Below, one piece after another: positions 1 to 9,554 of a DNA stretch of 64,000 bases. A program made the position numbers and the translations under genes. Below the pieces are notes generated by a model. The model did not search any database, was not told where the DNA came from, and saw only the letters and a list, made by a program, of their open reading frames with translations. Positions within the stretch are counted from its first letter, which is position 1; each line of letters starts with the position of its first letter. Source of the DNA: Yarrowia lipolytica (taxonomy: Eukaryota; Ascomycota; Dipodascomycetes; Dipodascales); contig NC_090774.1 in the NCBI RefSeq assembly GCF_001761485.1, positions 930,001 to 994,000 on the forward strand. Direction: 5' to 3'.

Positions 1-112
1 GCCATATCCTGGTGAAAATACGGCTTCCCGTCCGATCAGCCATAGTCAAGCACCAGAGAGCCTAGTTAGTATTGTAGTGGGAGACCATACGAGAATCCTA
101 GGTGCTGCAATT
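1..112 (+). rRNA. 5S ribosomal RNA, 5' end cut by window edge
   Basis: The sequence matches the second 5S copy in this window (60253-60371, minus) almost base for base. It holds the conserved GTCCGATCAGCC, AAGCACCAGAG and GTGGGAGACCATACGAG blocks. The first 7 or so nucleotides of helix I lie outside the window. The 3' strand of helix I (GCTGCAATT) ends at about 112, and a T5 run at 114-118 is the likely Pol III stop. Dispersed 5S genes are normal in Yarrowia. Whether a tRNA gene precedes it, as for the other copy, cannot be seen. It differs from the other copy by a paired change in one helix, so it looks functional. Confidence 0.93.
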
Positions 113-113
113 A

Positions 114-118
114 TTTTT
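114..118 (+). terminator. Pol III T-run terminator of the 5S gene
   Basis: Five T in a row directly follow the 3' end of the 5S rRNA gene, as Pol III termination needs. Confidence 0.6.
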
Positions 119-1884
119 CCACCAAAGCACAGGCGGTTTTTTATTTTTGCATATTCATGTTCTGACTCCAACCTGGCTGTATACTTCCTGACCAGATACT
201 AATGTAGAGACTACAGTGTCATCTTCTATAAAGCTCGAGAAATCCAATTTTTGTAACCAGAGAGTTGCTATACAATGTAAAAGGGACACAAAGAAAGCAC
301 GACATTCAATCACCCGCTCTGAGTGGCTCGTTTCAAAACATCCTTTAGTCACCAAAAATCTTTCACTCCGAGGCAAATAAGCTCGTCGTTTATGCAAGAT
401 AAAAAAACCGCTTGAGAAGAGCAATACAGGAGGTACTAATATTGCAGGAAGTTGATTTCGGAGTTCTGTTAATTAAAGGATGTTTGGTTTTATCCTGGAG
501 TGTTTTTTTGCTAAATAATATTTCATATATCCACTTCCAGAGACTTCCACGTCCTTATCTAGGTTTCCGTATATGCACCTAGATAGCTGGTCTGCATATT
601 TAAAGCACTTTTTGACCGCCAATCAACCTCTTTAGAACTCTATAGCAGCTTTCCAGAAATATATAAGCCCCCCGTAAGTCCTGTTTCTTTCATCATAATC
701 ACACCAGATCACTCTGAGTCATCCTGGAGACGGAAGGTGTCTTTTATACCCAGCTGAGAGGCACACCTAGCAGACCTGTCTACAAGACAGCCCAGAACTC
801 TGTCTACAACGAGGACGTTTTCATTTATTGTCGTCCGATTGATTTGTTTGGGGCAATGCAATCAGGTTCCAGAACTCCAAGAGTCGGTTAAGACAATGGC
901 ACATTTATCGCGCGAGCCGTGTGCAACAGCTTCTGGTTGGGCTGAGAATCCGGCGAGTTCGATGCAACCGCCTCAGCCAAGCGTCTTTAAGTCTGAGCCA
1001 TTCGTGTACGCTTAACCGCCATGAGCTGAAAAGTGCCATGAGTAAAGAACGAGTGATTATGATGTTGAAAAATGTTTGAGTCTCCTTGCGAGAGTTCCTG
1101 AGGCAGCCGCCAGAGCAGTATCAGAGCCGTATAATCCAGAACCACCGACAGAGACACTCAAGGGTGGAATTCCTTTTTAGAGACTCCCATCATTCTCACA
1201 GGTAAAAGTTCTGTTCGAGATACTCCATACTCACAGGGTGAAACTCCTTTGTGAAGGTCTCATAGGGTACAATTCTGTTGTGAGTGAGAGCCGCCCAGAA
1301 CTGAAGAGCAAGGATGAAATGCCAGAGCTGCTGAGCTGAGATGTTTACAAGCTGAGACGCCTAGAGCGAAGATCTGCCTCAGATGCCTGAGTCAGAGCTA
1401 TTAAGTCCCACTGAGGCGTTGAGTGCAAAGTCCAGAGTCACAGGAGCCAGGGCCATAGAGCCGAGGCCGGCCAGTTGCTGGTAAGAAGAGCTAGAGCACG
1501 AGCCCCACACTATTCAAAAAGTAGGCAGTGAACCTCTCAGCCAGGGACGTAACTGATCAAATCAGTTTATCTAGTTTTGAGAGGAGTAGGTGAGAATCCG
1601 AACCTCTAAGAACAATGAATCACGAACCACACGTGTGCCACCCGAATACTTCAAGGCGTAGTGAGTTGTAAGCTGTATGTTACCTGTATGTACTGTAACA
1701 TCATTCATTTCTTATATCGTAGCATGCTAAACTGTACGATAGCTAGTGCTTGTAGTATCTGAAAGTAATCAGGCAATGTTCTCTACCTCATCTGATGTAC
1801 CATTCTACAATTACATACAGCACAGTCCACCACTTTACACCAAGTTACCAATACATGACCTCGACGTGAATTAATGTCCTAACA
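119..1884. other. Intergenic, no protein gene seen
   Basis: No supported reading frame. An ATATATAAG box lies near 659-667. From about 690 to 1500 the sequence is rich in short purine-heavy words (GAGAG, CCAGAG, CTGAG) and poor in AT runs, unlike most spacers here. It may be transcribed non-coding DNA or a very old gene relic; neither is shown. Confidence 0.5.
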
Positions 1885-3160
1885 CTACTTGCTGTTATCA
1901 ACAACGACACGACCAACAATCTTACCATCAAGCATCTGCTGGTAATACTCCTCGAGCTTGCTCAGCTCGCCGAGACGGTACTTGGTCTTGACGAGACCCC
2001 GTGCATAGAAGTCAATGGCTTCCTGAGTATCCAGCTTATTACCCACATAACTGCCCTTGATGGTGAGTCCTCGACCCACGTGGTTGAGAATGTGACTCTT
2101 GACGGTACCGTTGGGTGGCAGAGCACACAGAACCAGAGTGCCTCGGGTTCGCACGTACAGAGTGGCAGCCTCGACAGCCGCGTCCTGCACAGCAAAGTTG
2201 ACCACGGCGTGGGCGCCACCTCCGGTGAGCTTGTGAATCTCAGCAATCATGCCAGCACCACTCTTGGCAAAGTCAATAAACACCTCGGCTCCCAGCTCCT
2301 TGGTGTGGGTCTCCTTGTCGTCTCCAGTGTCAATGGCAATCACACGGAAACCCATGCACTTGGCGTACTGGACGGCGTAGGATCCGAGTCCTCCTCCAGC
2401 TCCGGTGATCACCACCCACTCACCGGCCTTGAGACCAGAGTTCTTGAGGGCAGTGTAGGCGGTGATGCCTGCACACAGAACGGGTGCAACACCAGCCAGA
2501 TCGCAAGAATCGGGGATTCGGGGTGCGGTGGCGGCCTTCACGCAGGCGTACTGCTGGAAAGAGCCGTCTTTGAGCAGACCTGACACGCCGGGGGCTACGC
2601 AGTGCTGGTCCCAGCCAGCAGAACAGTGCTCGCAAGTGAGACAAGAGCCAGAAATAAACTTGACTCCGGTTCGGTCTCCGACCTGCCATCCGGTCACCTG
2701 ATCGCCCATGCCCACAACCTCTCCTGCTCCCTCATGACCGCCGACCAGCGGCATCTTGGGGCTGAACCGCAGCTGCTGTGCCCAATCACCCTTCCAGATG
2801 GACAGATCCGAGTGGCAGACACCGGAATACTGCACCTTGACGAGCAGCTCGTCCTTGGCGGGAGTGGGGACGGGAATGTCCTTGTACATCAAAGGTCCGT
2901 TGACTTCCTCGAAAACGACGGCCTTTTGTGTCTTGGGAACGTCGCTCACTGTGTTAGCATTGGTATATGGGGAAATACTCCCTGCGGAGAGCTACAGAAT
3001 CAATGCAATGCGATGCACACAAGCAGGGCACTGTGCAGACTGTGATACAGGGCACGACACTCTGCGCAATTGTTTGTGTAGCGGTCAAAGTGAAGGTCTG
3101 GGCATCTACCTCTGTGTTTCAGGAGTAGTCTGGGACTGTACCTATGTGGGCAAACTCACT
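1885..3160 (-). CDS. Zinc-dependent alcohol dehydrogenase, start codon split by an intron
   Basis: Cytosolic-type NAD alcohol dehydrogenase of 354 aa, close to yeast Adh1 along its whole length; it interconverts ethanol and acetaldehyde or similar alcohols and aldehydes. Visible residues: catalytic zinc ligands C45, H72 and C159; structural zinc ligands C103, C106, C109 and C117; NAD-binding GAGGGLG at 183-189; and D207, which fits NAD. The loop before MPLVGGHE is about four residues longer than in Adh1. The reading frame from 2949 opens with GTG, not ATG. A canonical intron (GTGAGT at 3159, CTAACACAG ending at 2949) joins A at 3160 to TG at 2948-2947 and makes ATG. The coding parts are therefore 3160 and 2948-1885. 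No signal or mitochondrial presequence is seen. Yarrowia has several ADH paralogues, so I give no number. Confidence 0.95.
2949..3159 (-). other. Spliceosomal intron inside the ATG of the alcohol dehydrogenase gene
   Basis: A 211-nt intron. The 5' splice site is GTGAGT (3159-3154). The 3' end is CTAACACAG (2957-2949), the compact Yarrowia branch-point and acceptor arrangement. The exon 1 end ACAA joined to TGAGCGAC yields ATG AGC GAC. Confidence 0.88.
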
Positions 3161-3294
3161 TGTGATGTTATTGATGTGAATGTGTTTGATGTAATGTGTT
3201 TGCGTGATGTGCTGGCACCGTGTAAGATGTTGTCAAGGGTTGAGTGTCGTAAACTGGTGAATACAGACAGGTGGCATAATGGGACTACCCTGAC

Positions 3295-3302
3295 TTATAT
3301 AA
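3295..3302 (-). promoter_or_regulatory. TATA box of the alcohol dehydrogenase gene
   Basis: TTATATAA lies 135 nt upstream of the exon 1 splice donor. The leader between them is CA-rich, as in highly expressed yeast genes. Confidence 0.7.
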
Positions 3303-5316
3303 TTTCGAGGGGCATGATGATAAGGATGTTTTTCTGACGGCCATAATAGGGTTCAAGTTAAGTGGGGATCAAGTGTGGGGTTGACATAACAACCACATAG
3401 AACAGGATAGAGACATATTGAGAGCGAGAAAAACGGACTGTCACATGAATGACTGCTTATGAACGTCCTTTACTACCAAAAAATCATTCTTCTAGGACTG
3501 AAAATGCGTCTTCTACAGAGACTCTTGTCCCTCGTTGGAGTTACTTTAGCGAGCCAAGTTTAATAATCAGTCTACTCTTTGTTTGAGAGTGTGAAATAGG
3601 TGGGGGGTAGTAATAGAACACACCAATACCCGATCCAGAATCTACAACATCTATCATTAACATCATGTGACAAGATACTAATAGGGACCCTTATAGCCGC
3701 TTTTTACGTCGTTCCTGGCCCCACAATTCGAACTTTGTATGCTTGTAGAGTTGAGTAATCATCCCCATGTCTCAAGGAAGCATGTAGCATCAGAGGAGTT
3801 TCGGAGGTAGCTAATGCCGTAAATCCGTTGCGACATTCTTCAGACAGCCAAATAAAGAAAGCCGTGTGGAACAAGCGCATCCACAGTGTCTGTAAGCTGT
3901 CCAATGAAACAATATCAGATGTTATTGACGGTAGAGAGGAGAGTGACTATAAGCTGTAGTTGTTGGAGCGCAACGAAGCCCAATTACTATCTGGAAGTGA
4001 TTCGACTGCTAATAGGGCAGTACGAATCACTGTCAAGTTCACATTTATGTTCTCCAGTACAATTTCGACCAACAATTGCAACAATTACAGCACACCGACG
4101 ACGCATATAAGAGCCGCTAACGCCGACAGAAAATAAAGCTCATTCATATGCACCTTACCCCTCTCCTTTAATATCCGAAAATATGGAGATCCATTGAGGG
4201 CTCTAGATGAGGGCTATTGGGATATTGCAGACGGAAATCAACAGCCATACCGTAAAAGATAAGTCTTACATTATCCTCCCGTTAAAATACTGCTGGCTCT
4301 GACCGTTTTTGATCGACCGAAATCCCGTCCACCGTTGCAACTCTATTACTTTAATTGAACGTAAAATGAGGGGTAGATCGAGAGTCTTGGAAGTGTGCCA
4401 GAGAGCTCTCGGGGAGTTGTGGAGATGAAAGAAAGTCTTGAGAGGCTGTAGGAGTAGTTTTATTTTGTTTATTTTCTATTTTTTTTGAAAATCATAAAAC
4501 ATACTTTCACAAACCAAACACACCCTCCATATTCTGCTGTGCTAGAATGGTGTCAAATCGAACGAATGTAGGAGGACTACTGTACTACTGTACACATACT
4601 TTACAGTACTGTACCCATATGTGTTCAGCATCACAATAATATGACATGTAGCAACTCAGAACCCATATCGGTCTTATATCTTCTTTTTGAAAGGAGCTAG
4701 TGATGTTCCTTCTAACGAGTAGGTATGCAAGAGTTTCGATGTGCTTAAAGAAATGGGTATTTGAGTCGTTGAACACCAATGTACATCCAATAGTTCAATC
4801 TGCTACTGACTTCCACACGCTCGATATCTCAAACAGCTCGTTTTTACTCAATACTTGGACTATAGCTGGAGCAGAAAAGTCATATCAACTACAGTATGTA
4901 TGTACACGTACAGTACTGTACATGTACGATTAGGTGGCCCAAATATATTGGAGATGTGGTACGTATCGTTATTATAATACGCCGTATTGTCCTCTTACTG
5001 TACCTCCAAAATTATCCCTTTTGTTTCCATGATTTTTTCGATATTTATTCTCTGTTTATCAAGAAATGCCAACAATTCGACTGAAAATCTACAGAAAACT
5101 CAGATATCACAGAAACCACAGAAATCAATGTAAAATCGACAGAAAATACGACACCATCACAACCTCTTCAAGAGAGTACATATATGTCAACATACAAACA
5201 CTTAAAAATCACCCATGACGTTCCATGTTCCCCTATCCACAACTCTCAATCCAACCCCCCCCTCCTTCACCTACTCCTCTTATATAAACAACATGAAATC
5301 CGGACGCAATTGCACC
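3303..5316. other. Intergenic, AT-rich, with TACTGTAC motifs
   Basis: No supported gene. The stretch contains several TACTGTAC and GTACAGTA words (4574-4612, 4889-4927), among them a near-perfect 26-bp palindrome at 4902-4927. Confidence 0.5.
4902..4927. repeat. 26-bp near-perfect palindrome of GTAC and TACTGTAC words
   Basis: The centre is AGT/ACT between 4914 and 4915. The arms match except for one mismatched pair (4907 against 4922). It could form a cruciform or bind a dimeric factor; neither is shown. Confidence 0.7.
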
Positions 5317-5737
5317 CACGTGACCTGATTCACTAACCACCTCAATAATCATCCGTTACTGTCATTTATACATGTATCAGGCACACATAAAAACTAGCAT
5401 AGGTTAGTGGTCTAAAATAGCCCACCCATAAGACTTGCCTGGTTTATCAAATCGATCTCTTCCTCTTACACTTTACTTTTCGAGCTTGAAAGGGCGCTAC
5501 GGTCGAATCACGTGACTAGAGACACTCCCACGTGATCAGCATATCTGATACCCACATTCACGTGACCGATTGAAACGGAAGCTGAATAAAAATCACCTTT
5601 GCACGTGACTGACAATACCACCTCTTTGAATACGATACGCTGTGCACGCACTGGACGATACTGAGCGCACTTGTTGGATAGTACGCGACATCTAGGACAT
5701 CACGTGATCAAACACATCCCTTCGATATACACACGTG
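5317..5737. promoter_or_regulatory. Cluster of seven CACGTG E-boxes upstream of DFG10
   Basis: CACGTG occurs at 5317, 5509, 5529, 5559, 5602, 5701 and 5732 (first base of each), nearly all followed by A. Six lie within 230 bp, directly ahead of the start codon at 5749. CACGTG is the core site of bHLH factors such as Cbf1; which factor acts here is unknown. Confidence 0.65.
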
Positions 5738-5748
5738 ACTCTCTAAAC

Positions 5749-6750
5749 ATGCTTCAATTACTCGCTATCACTTTTTTCCTCTCGGGAATCGTCACCACTC
5801 TGCTTGGAAACGTGTCACCAGCAATCCAGAAGCTCTCCTATTATGGCAAAACCCTTACCCAGAAGACCAACAGTACTCTGGCGCTTCCCAAGCCCTGGTT
5901 CATCCATTTCTACATTTTGGCGGCATTTCTGGGCTACTATTCGCTCTTCATCGTGTATGACAGTTTCAGCGACAACCACATTTTGATTGATGTTCTGGGA
6001 CTCTTGGATAGCCCAATCAGTGCTAATAATATGTTTGCAAACGGATGGACAGACTGGATGGACGATTTAGTGAGCAATATCAATGAATGGAAATTGATTT
6101 CCACCACTCATGTTCAAAAGCCCCTGACTACTCTTGTTCTTCTGCTTCTGGGTACCATTCAGGGCACTCGACGACTGTATGAGTGTGTGTACGTGATGAA
6201 GTACAAGGTGAAGACCGGAGCATCACGTGTTGCAGAGGAACAGAGGAAGAAAAAAGAAGGCCAGACTGCCGAAATCGAGTCACGTGAAAGCCAGATGCTT
6301 TTGACCCACTATCTTGTCGGCATGGGGTTCTATGTCGCGGTCTTTTGCAGTCTGTGGGCAACAGGAGTTGCTGGGGTTCGAGATATGGAGGAGTGGGACT
6401 TTGACTACAACTCTGTGGGTCTTTCTATTGCTATTTCTCTCTTCCTTGTTGCTTCCACGCTTCAATACTTGTGTCATGTGCATCTATCTTCTTTGATCAA
6501 GTATTCCTTGCCGACTTTCTGGCCCTTCAAGATCACAGTTTGCCCTCATTACACTTGCGAAGCTCTCATTTACATGAGTTATATTGGAGTCTCCCTGTCT
6601 ACCGGCTCTACTCCTAATTATGGGCTTTTGTTGGCCCCTCTCTTTACTCTTACTGTTTTGACCACCAGTGCTAAGAACTCCAAAGACTGGTATAAGCAGA
6701 AGTTTCCCGAGTATAATGTCCGATGGCTCACCATTCCCGGTGTGTTGTAG
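5749..6750 (+). CDS. DFG10: Polyprenol reductase, steroid 5-alpha-reductase family
   Basis: A 333-aa membrane protein. By family it reduces the alpha-isoprene unit of polyprenol to give dolichol in the ER, needed for N-glycosylation and GPI anchors. Several hydrophobic segments are visible (start at MLQLLAITFFLSG, then FIHFYILAAFLGYYSLFIVYD-like, VGMGFYVAVFCSLW, GLSIAISLFLVAS). The C-terminal hallmarks of the family are present: CPHYTCEALIYMSY and the end block WYKQKFPEYNVRW-IPGVL. It is a little longer than human SRD5A3 and clearly longer than yeast Dfg10. An in-frame extension to 5671 opens with TTG, so I chose the first ATG at 5749. A charged loop (KTGASRVAEEQRKKKEG) is probably cytosolic. 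Confidence 0.9.
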   Translation: MLQLLAITFFLSGIVTTLLGNVSPAIQKLSYYGKTLTQKTNSTLALPKPWFIHFYILAAFLGYYSLFIVYDSFSDNHILIDVLGLLDSPISANNMFANGWTDWMDDLVSNINEWKLISTTHVQKPLTTLVLLLLGTIQGTRRLYECVYVMKYKVKTGASRVAEEQRKKKEGQTAEIESRESQMLLTHYLVGMGFYVAVFCSLWATGVAGVRDMEEWDFDYNSVGLSIAISLFLVASTLQYLCHVHLSSLIKYSLPTFWPFKITVCPHYTCEALIYMSYIGVSLSTGSTPNYGLLLAPLFTLTVLTTSAKNSKDWYKQKFPEYNVRWLTIPGVL

Positions 6751-6969
6751 GTGAATATGTAATTAATTGATGACTTCTCCGTTGTTATTGAAACAGATAT
6801 TAACCAATGGCGGTAACATGTTCACCTTGGATAAGTATGTATGTACTAGAATCACGAAGATCTTCAATCAAGAGACCAGTATGTACTGTACATGCACATA
6901 CAGAACACAATAAACGTACAGCAAACTGAAAGAAGGTGTTTATGAGCTTCTTCTGTACCAATCCCTCTT

Positions 6970-8152
6970 TCACCTCTGCCGTATTTCCCTCTCTATTACT
7001 CTTCCCAGTACAAATATCAGTCCGTTCTTCAATGGGATCACCTCTTCGACCATCTTATCCGCCTCCGGGATTGTCCACCAATGCAGGACTCCATCAACTA
7101 GTCCAAATTCTACACATCTGTCTTTGTGGGATATCTCGTAAACACGCTGTTCCATCTGCACACTTCCTTTTATGAGCCAATTCCCGTATCTCATGGCCCT
7201 GGATGCTTCGATCGTGGAACATTTAAAAGCCTTGTGTAGATCTCTATGCTACTGCTTGTTGATGTAACATTTTACACCCATATAGGGACAATCCGTCTAA
7301 CCAGATTCCACCCGGGCTCAGTTGATAGGAACAGTCACAAGGGTAAGATATCCGATGTCCATATCGGGCAGATATACCATTGTGTTAGATCCGGGATTCT
7401 CGAGTTGCAATGTATAGGGAGCCAGATCAGGCTCGTACAGGACAGAGACGCTTTCAGGTGTGAAGCAGACACGAGTAGTGTGGCCATCTTCAAAGAAAGG
7501 ATGCACTTTGAGCAGATAAGGGGGGCTTCTAGCTAACCTCTGTTTCTGTGCAGTGATGACCACCACCAGGGAGCCGACCGATGTTGTGTAGCTCAGAAAA
7601 TACCACTCATTGAAAGACGTTCGATGGACAAATTCCTCAGGGCAATTACTTCCAACACTCAGATGCGACTATTTAGGTAGAACTTGAGGATAGTGTGACC
7701 TCGGCTGTCGTGGATGGGCAAGTCGAACAGAGAAGAGAATGTGACGCCGTCTCCAGGGAAGACAGATCAGGGGTTGTGTGGATTGTAGATGTGCAGTATG
7801 TACAGTAGTCAAGATAGAAACCGACCATAAGCTGCGACGGATCTCTCAACAGAACCACGTGTGCTGGAACCTGTTCGTTGGTGTGGGTCCGACTTTTGGG
7901 GATCTCAGCAGGTGTAACATCGGCAGTGATTCCATGAAGCTCCTCCAGTCTTTTCCTCCGGCGATCAATGTTGAATGCCTCTCTAGACCCGCTGTTGAGC
8001 CAGGGCCATCCATTATACAAAACGGTTTCCGAATAAGACTTCACAATATTCCTGAGTCGCCAGAGAAGAACAATAGAGTCAAGACCGCAGTGGAGGCATA
8101 TCTGCTCCATGAGCTCGTCCGGGGGACTGTCTAGGTGGGAAGGCGATGTCAT
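6970..8152 (-). pseudogene. Degenerate F-box protein gene
   Basis: The 5' part (8152-7673) encodes a typical F-box start (PPDELMEQICLHCGLDSIVLLWRL at residues 10-33) and about 159 aa before a stop. Protein-like sequence then continues in other frames: FPGDGVTFSSLFDLP...GHTILKFYL near 7760-7690; EEFVHRTSFNEWYFLSYTTSVGSLVVVITAQ and on to 7318; and a last block 7194-6970 (GNWLIKGSVQMEQRVYEI...). At least three frame changes are needed and no splice sites of the local type were found at the joints, so I read it as a broken gene. F-box proteins recruit substrates to SCF ubiquitin ligases. Alternatives are an unusual multi-intron gene or sequence errors. Confidence 0.6.
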
Positions 8153-8513
8153 GAAACATTGGTGATACTGACTGTAGACTCAATATGTTAGGAAGCCCGT
8201 TTATAGTGATAACGAATTCATATCACGATAAAGGGAATGGAGATCGCTCCGCGGACACGAGACACATTACAGGTTTACTCTCAATTAGTAGTAAGATACA
8301 GTAGCTGATTATACAGATGTCATCTCCTCGTTCAATTACTGGTGGAAGTCAGAGAAAGAGAATTGACTCGCATTACTATAGAAACGTATAAACGCAGTAC
8401 AATTGGTTATGGACAGCTGAACTACCTTCAGCCACGGCACCATTGCCTTCTTCATATCATGTCGTATTATCACTCGCTCTCATTACATAACCATAGGTCG
8501 TCTGTAGGACAGC
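8153..8513. other. Intergenic, nothing recognised
   Basis: AT-rich spacer between the F-box relic and the MDR gene, with no supported feature. Confidence 0.5.
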
Positions 8514-9554
8514 TTAAGGCAGCTTGAAGCCCTTATCAAGGGTGTCATCGACACTGATGATGACCTTTCCGGTGGCTCGTCCACTCTCCAGCTTCTCCAC
8601 GGCATCCTTGGCGTTTCGCAGATCGTACACTGAGTCCACAATGGGCTTGATCTTGCCCTCCTCAATGTACTTTGCAATCTGGGCCAGATCCTTGCCGCTG
8701 GCAGCGCAAAAAACAGCATCGTACCTGGTGCCGTACCACCAGGCAAACCGGGAGGTCAGAAAGTTGCCTGCAGCAAGCACATACGAGAGAATGAGGCCAG
8801 GCTCGGTGCTGAGAATATTCTTGGCACTCTGAGCAGTAGGCACACCTCTGAGAGCAACCACGACACCACCCTTCTTGGTGATCATGGCATGGGCCCAGGG
8901 CTGGTCGGAAACGTCGTAGGCGAAATCCACGTCCTTGACCACGTCCCAGAAGTTGGTCTTGTGGTAGTCAATCACCTCGTCGGCTCCGAGCTCCTTCAGA
9001 AGAGGAATCTTCTTCTCGGAAGCAGTGGTAATGACGTAGGCGCCGTAGACGTGCTTAGCGAGCTGGATGGCAAAAGTACCAACTCCTCCGGCGCCCTTGG
9101 AGATGAAGATTCGCTGACCCCGCTTCAGATTACCGGCTTCAAAGCTCTGCAGCACGGTAAGTCCAACCAGGGGAATACCAGCGGTCTCAAGAAGAGGCTT
9201 GTTCTTGGGCGCAATGGCCACATGGGCGTCTCGAACGGACACAAAGCCAGCCGTGGTGCCTTGCTCAGACTCGCCGATTCGAGCGTACACCCGATCGCCC
9301 TTCTTGAAGGCGGTGACAGCTGTGCCTACCTCTGCCACGAAGCCAGCAACGTCATAAGCAAAGATATGGGGGTGCGAGTCGGGCTGGAGAAGACGCAGGT
9401 AGCCCCGGTTACGCAGACCGTCGATGGGGTTGAGTGCGGAGTTGGCCACCTGAATCAGAACATGGTCGTTGGATTTGAGCTGGGCCAAGGAGAAGTTCTC
9501 CGAGTACTCAATCTTGTCGGGACCGCCGTAGGCGGTGGTGAAAGCGGCCTGCAT
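8514..9554 (-). CDS. MDR-family quinone oxidoreductase-like protein
   Basis: A 346-aa medium-chain dehydrogenase/reductase of the zinc-less quinone oxidoreductase / reticulon-4-interacting-protein-like branch. It has an N-terminal GroES-like fold (LNPIDGLRNRGYL, FAYDVAGFVAEVGTAVTAFKKGDRVYA) and a Rossmann fold with the nucleotide-binding KGAGGVGTFAIQLAKH, followed by GADEVIDYHKTNFWDVVKDVDFAYD. Zinc ligands of true ADHs are missing. It likely reduces quinones or enones with NADPH; the substrate is unknown. The frame extends to 9617 but that codon is GTG. The ATG at 9554 sits in the good context CCACCATGC and starts at the conserved MQAAF, so I use it. No organelle signal is obvious. Confidence 0.9.
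   Translation of the reverse strand: MQAAFTTAYGGPDKIEYSENFSLAQLKSNDHVLIQVANSALNPIDGLRNRGYLRLLQPDSHPHIFAYDVAGFVAEVGTAVTAFKKGDRVYARIGESEQGTTAGFVSVRDAHVAIAPKNKPLLETAGIPLVGLTVLQSFEAGNLKRGQRIFISKGAGGVGTFAIQLAKHVYGAYVITTASEKKIPLLKELGADEVIDYHKTNFWDVVKDVDFAYDVSDQPWAHAMITKKGGVVVALRGVPTAQSAKNILSTEPGLILSYVLAAGNFLTSRFAWWYGTRYDAVFCAASGKDLAQIAKYIEEGKIKPIVDSVYDLRNAKDAVEKLESGRATGKVIISVDDTLDKGFKLP

Noticed and set aside
2949-2949. GTG as the start of the alcohol dehydrogenase
   Set aside because: A canonical intron joins A to TG and yields an ATG at the same place; a GTG start in a yeast nuclear gene is unlikely.
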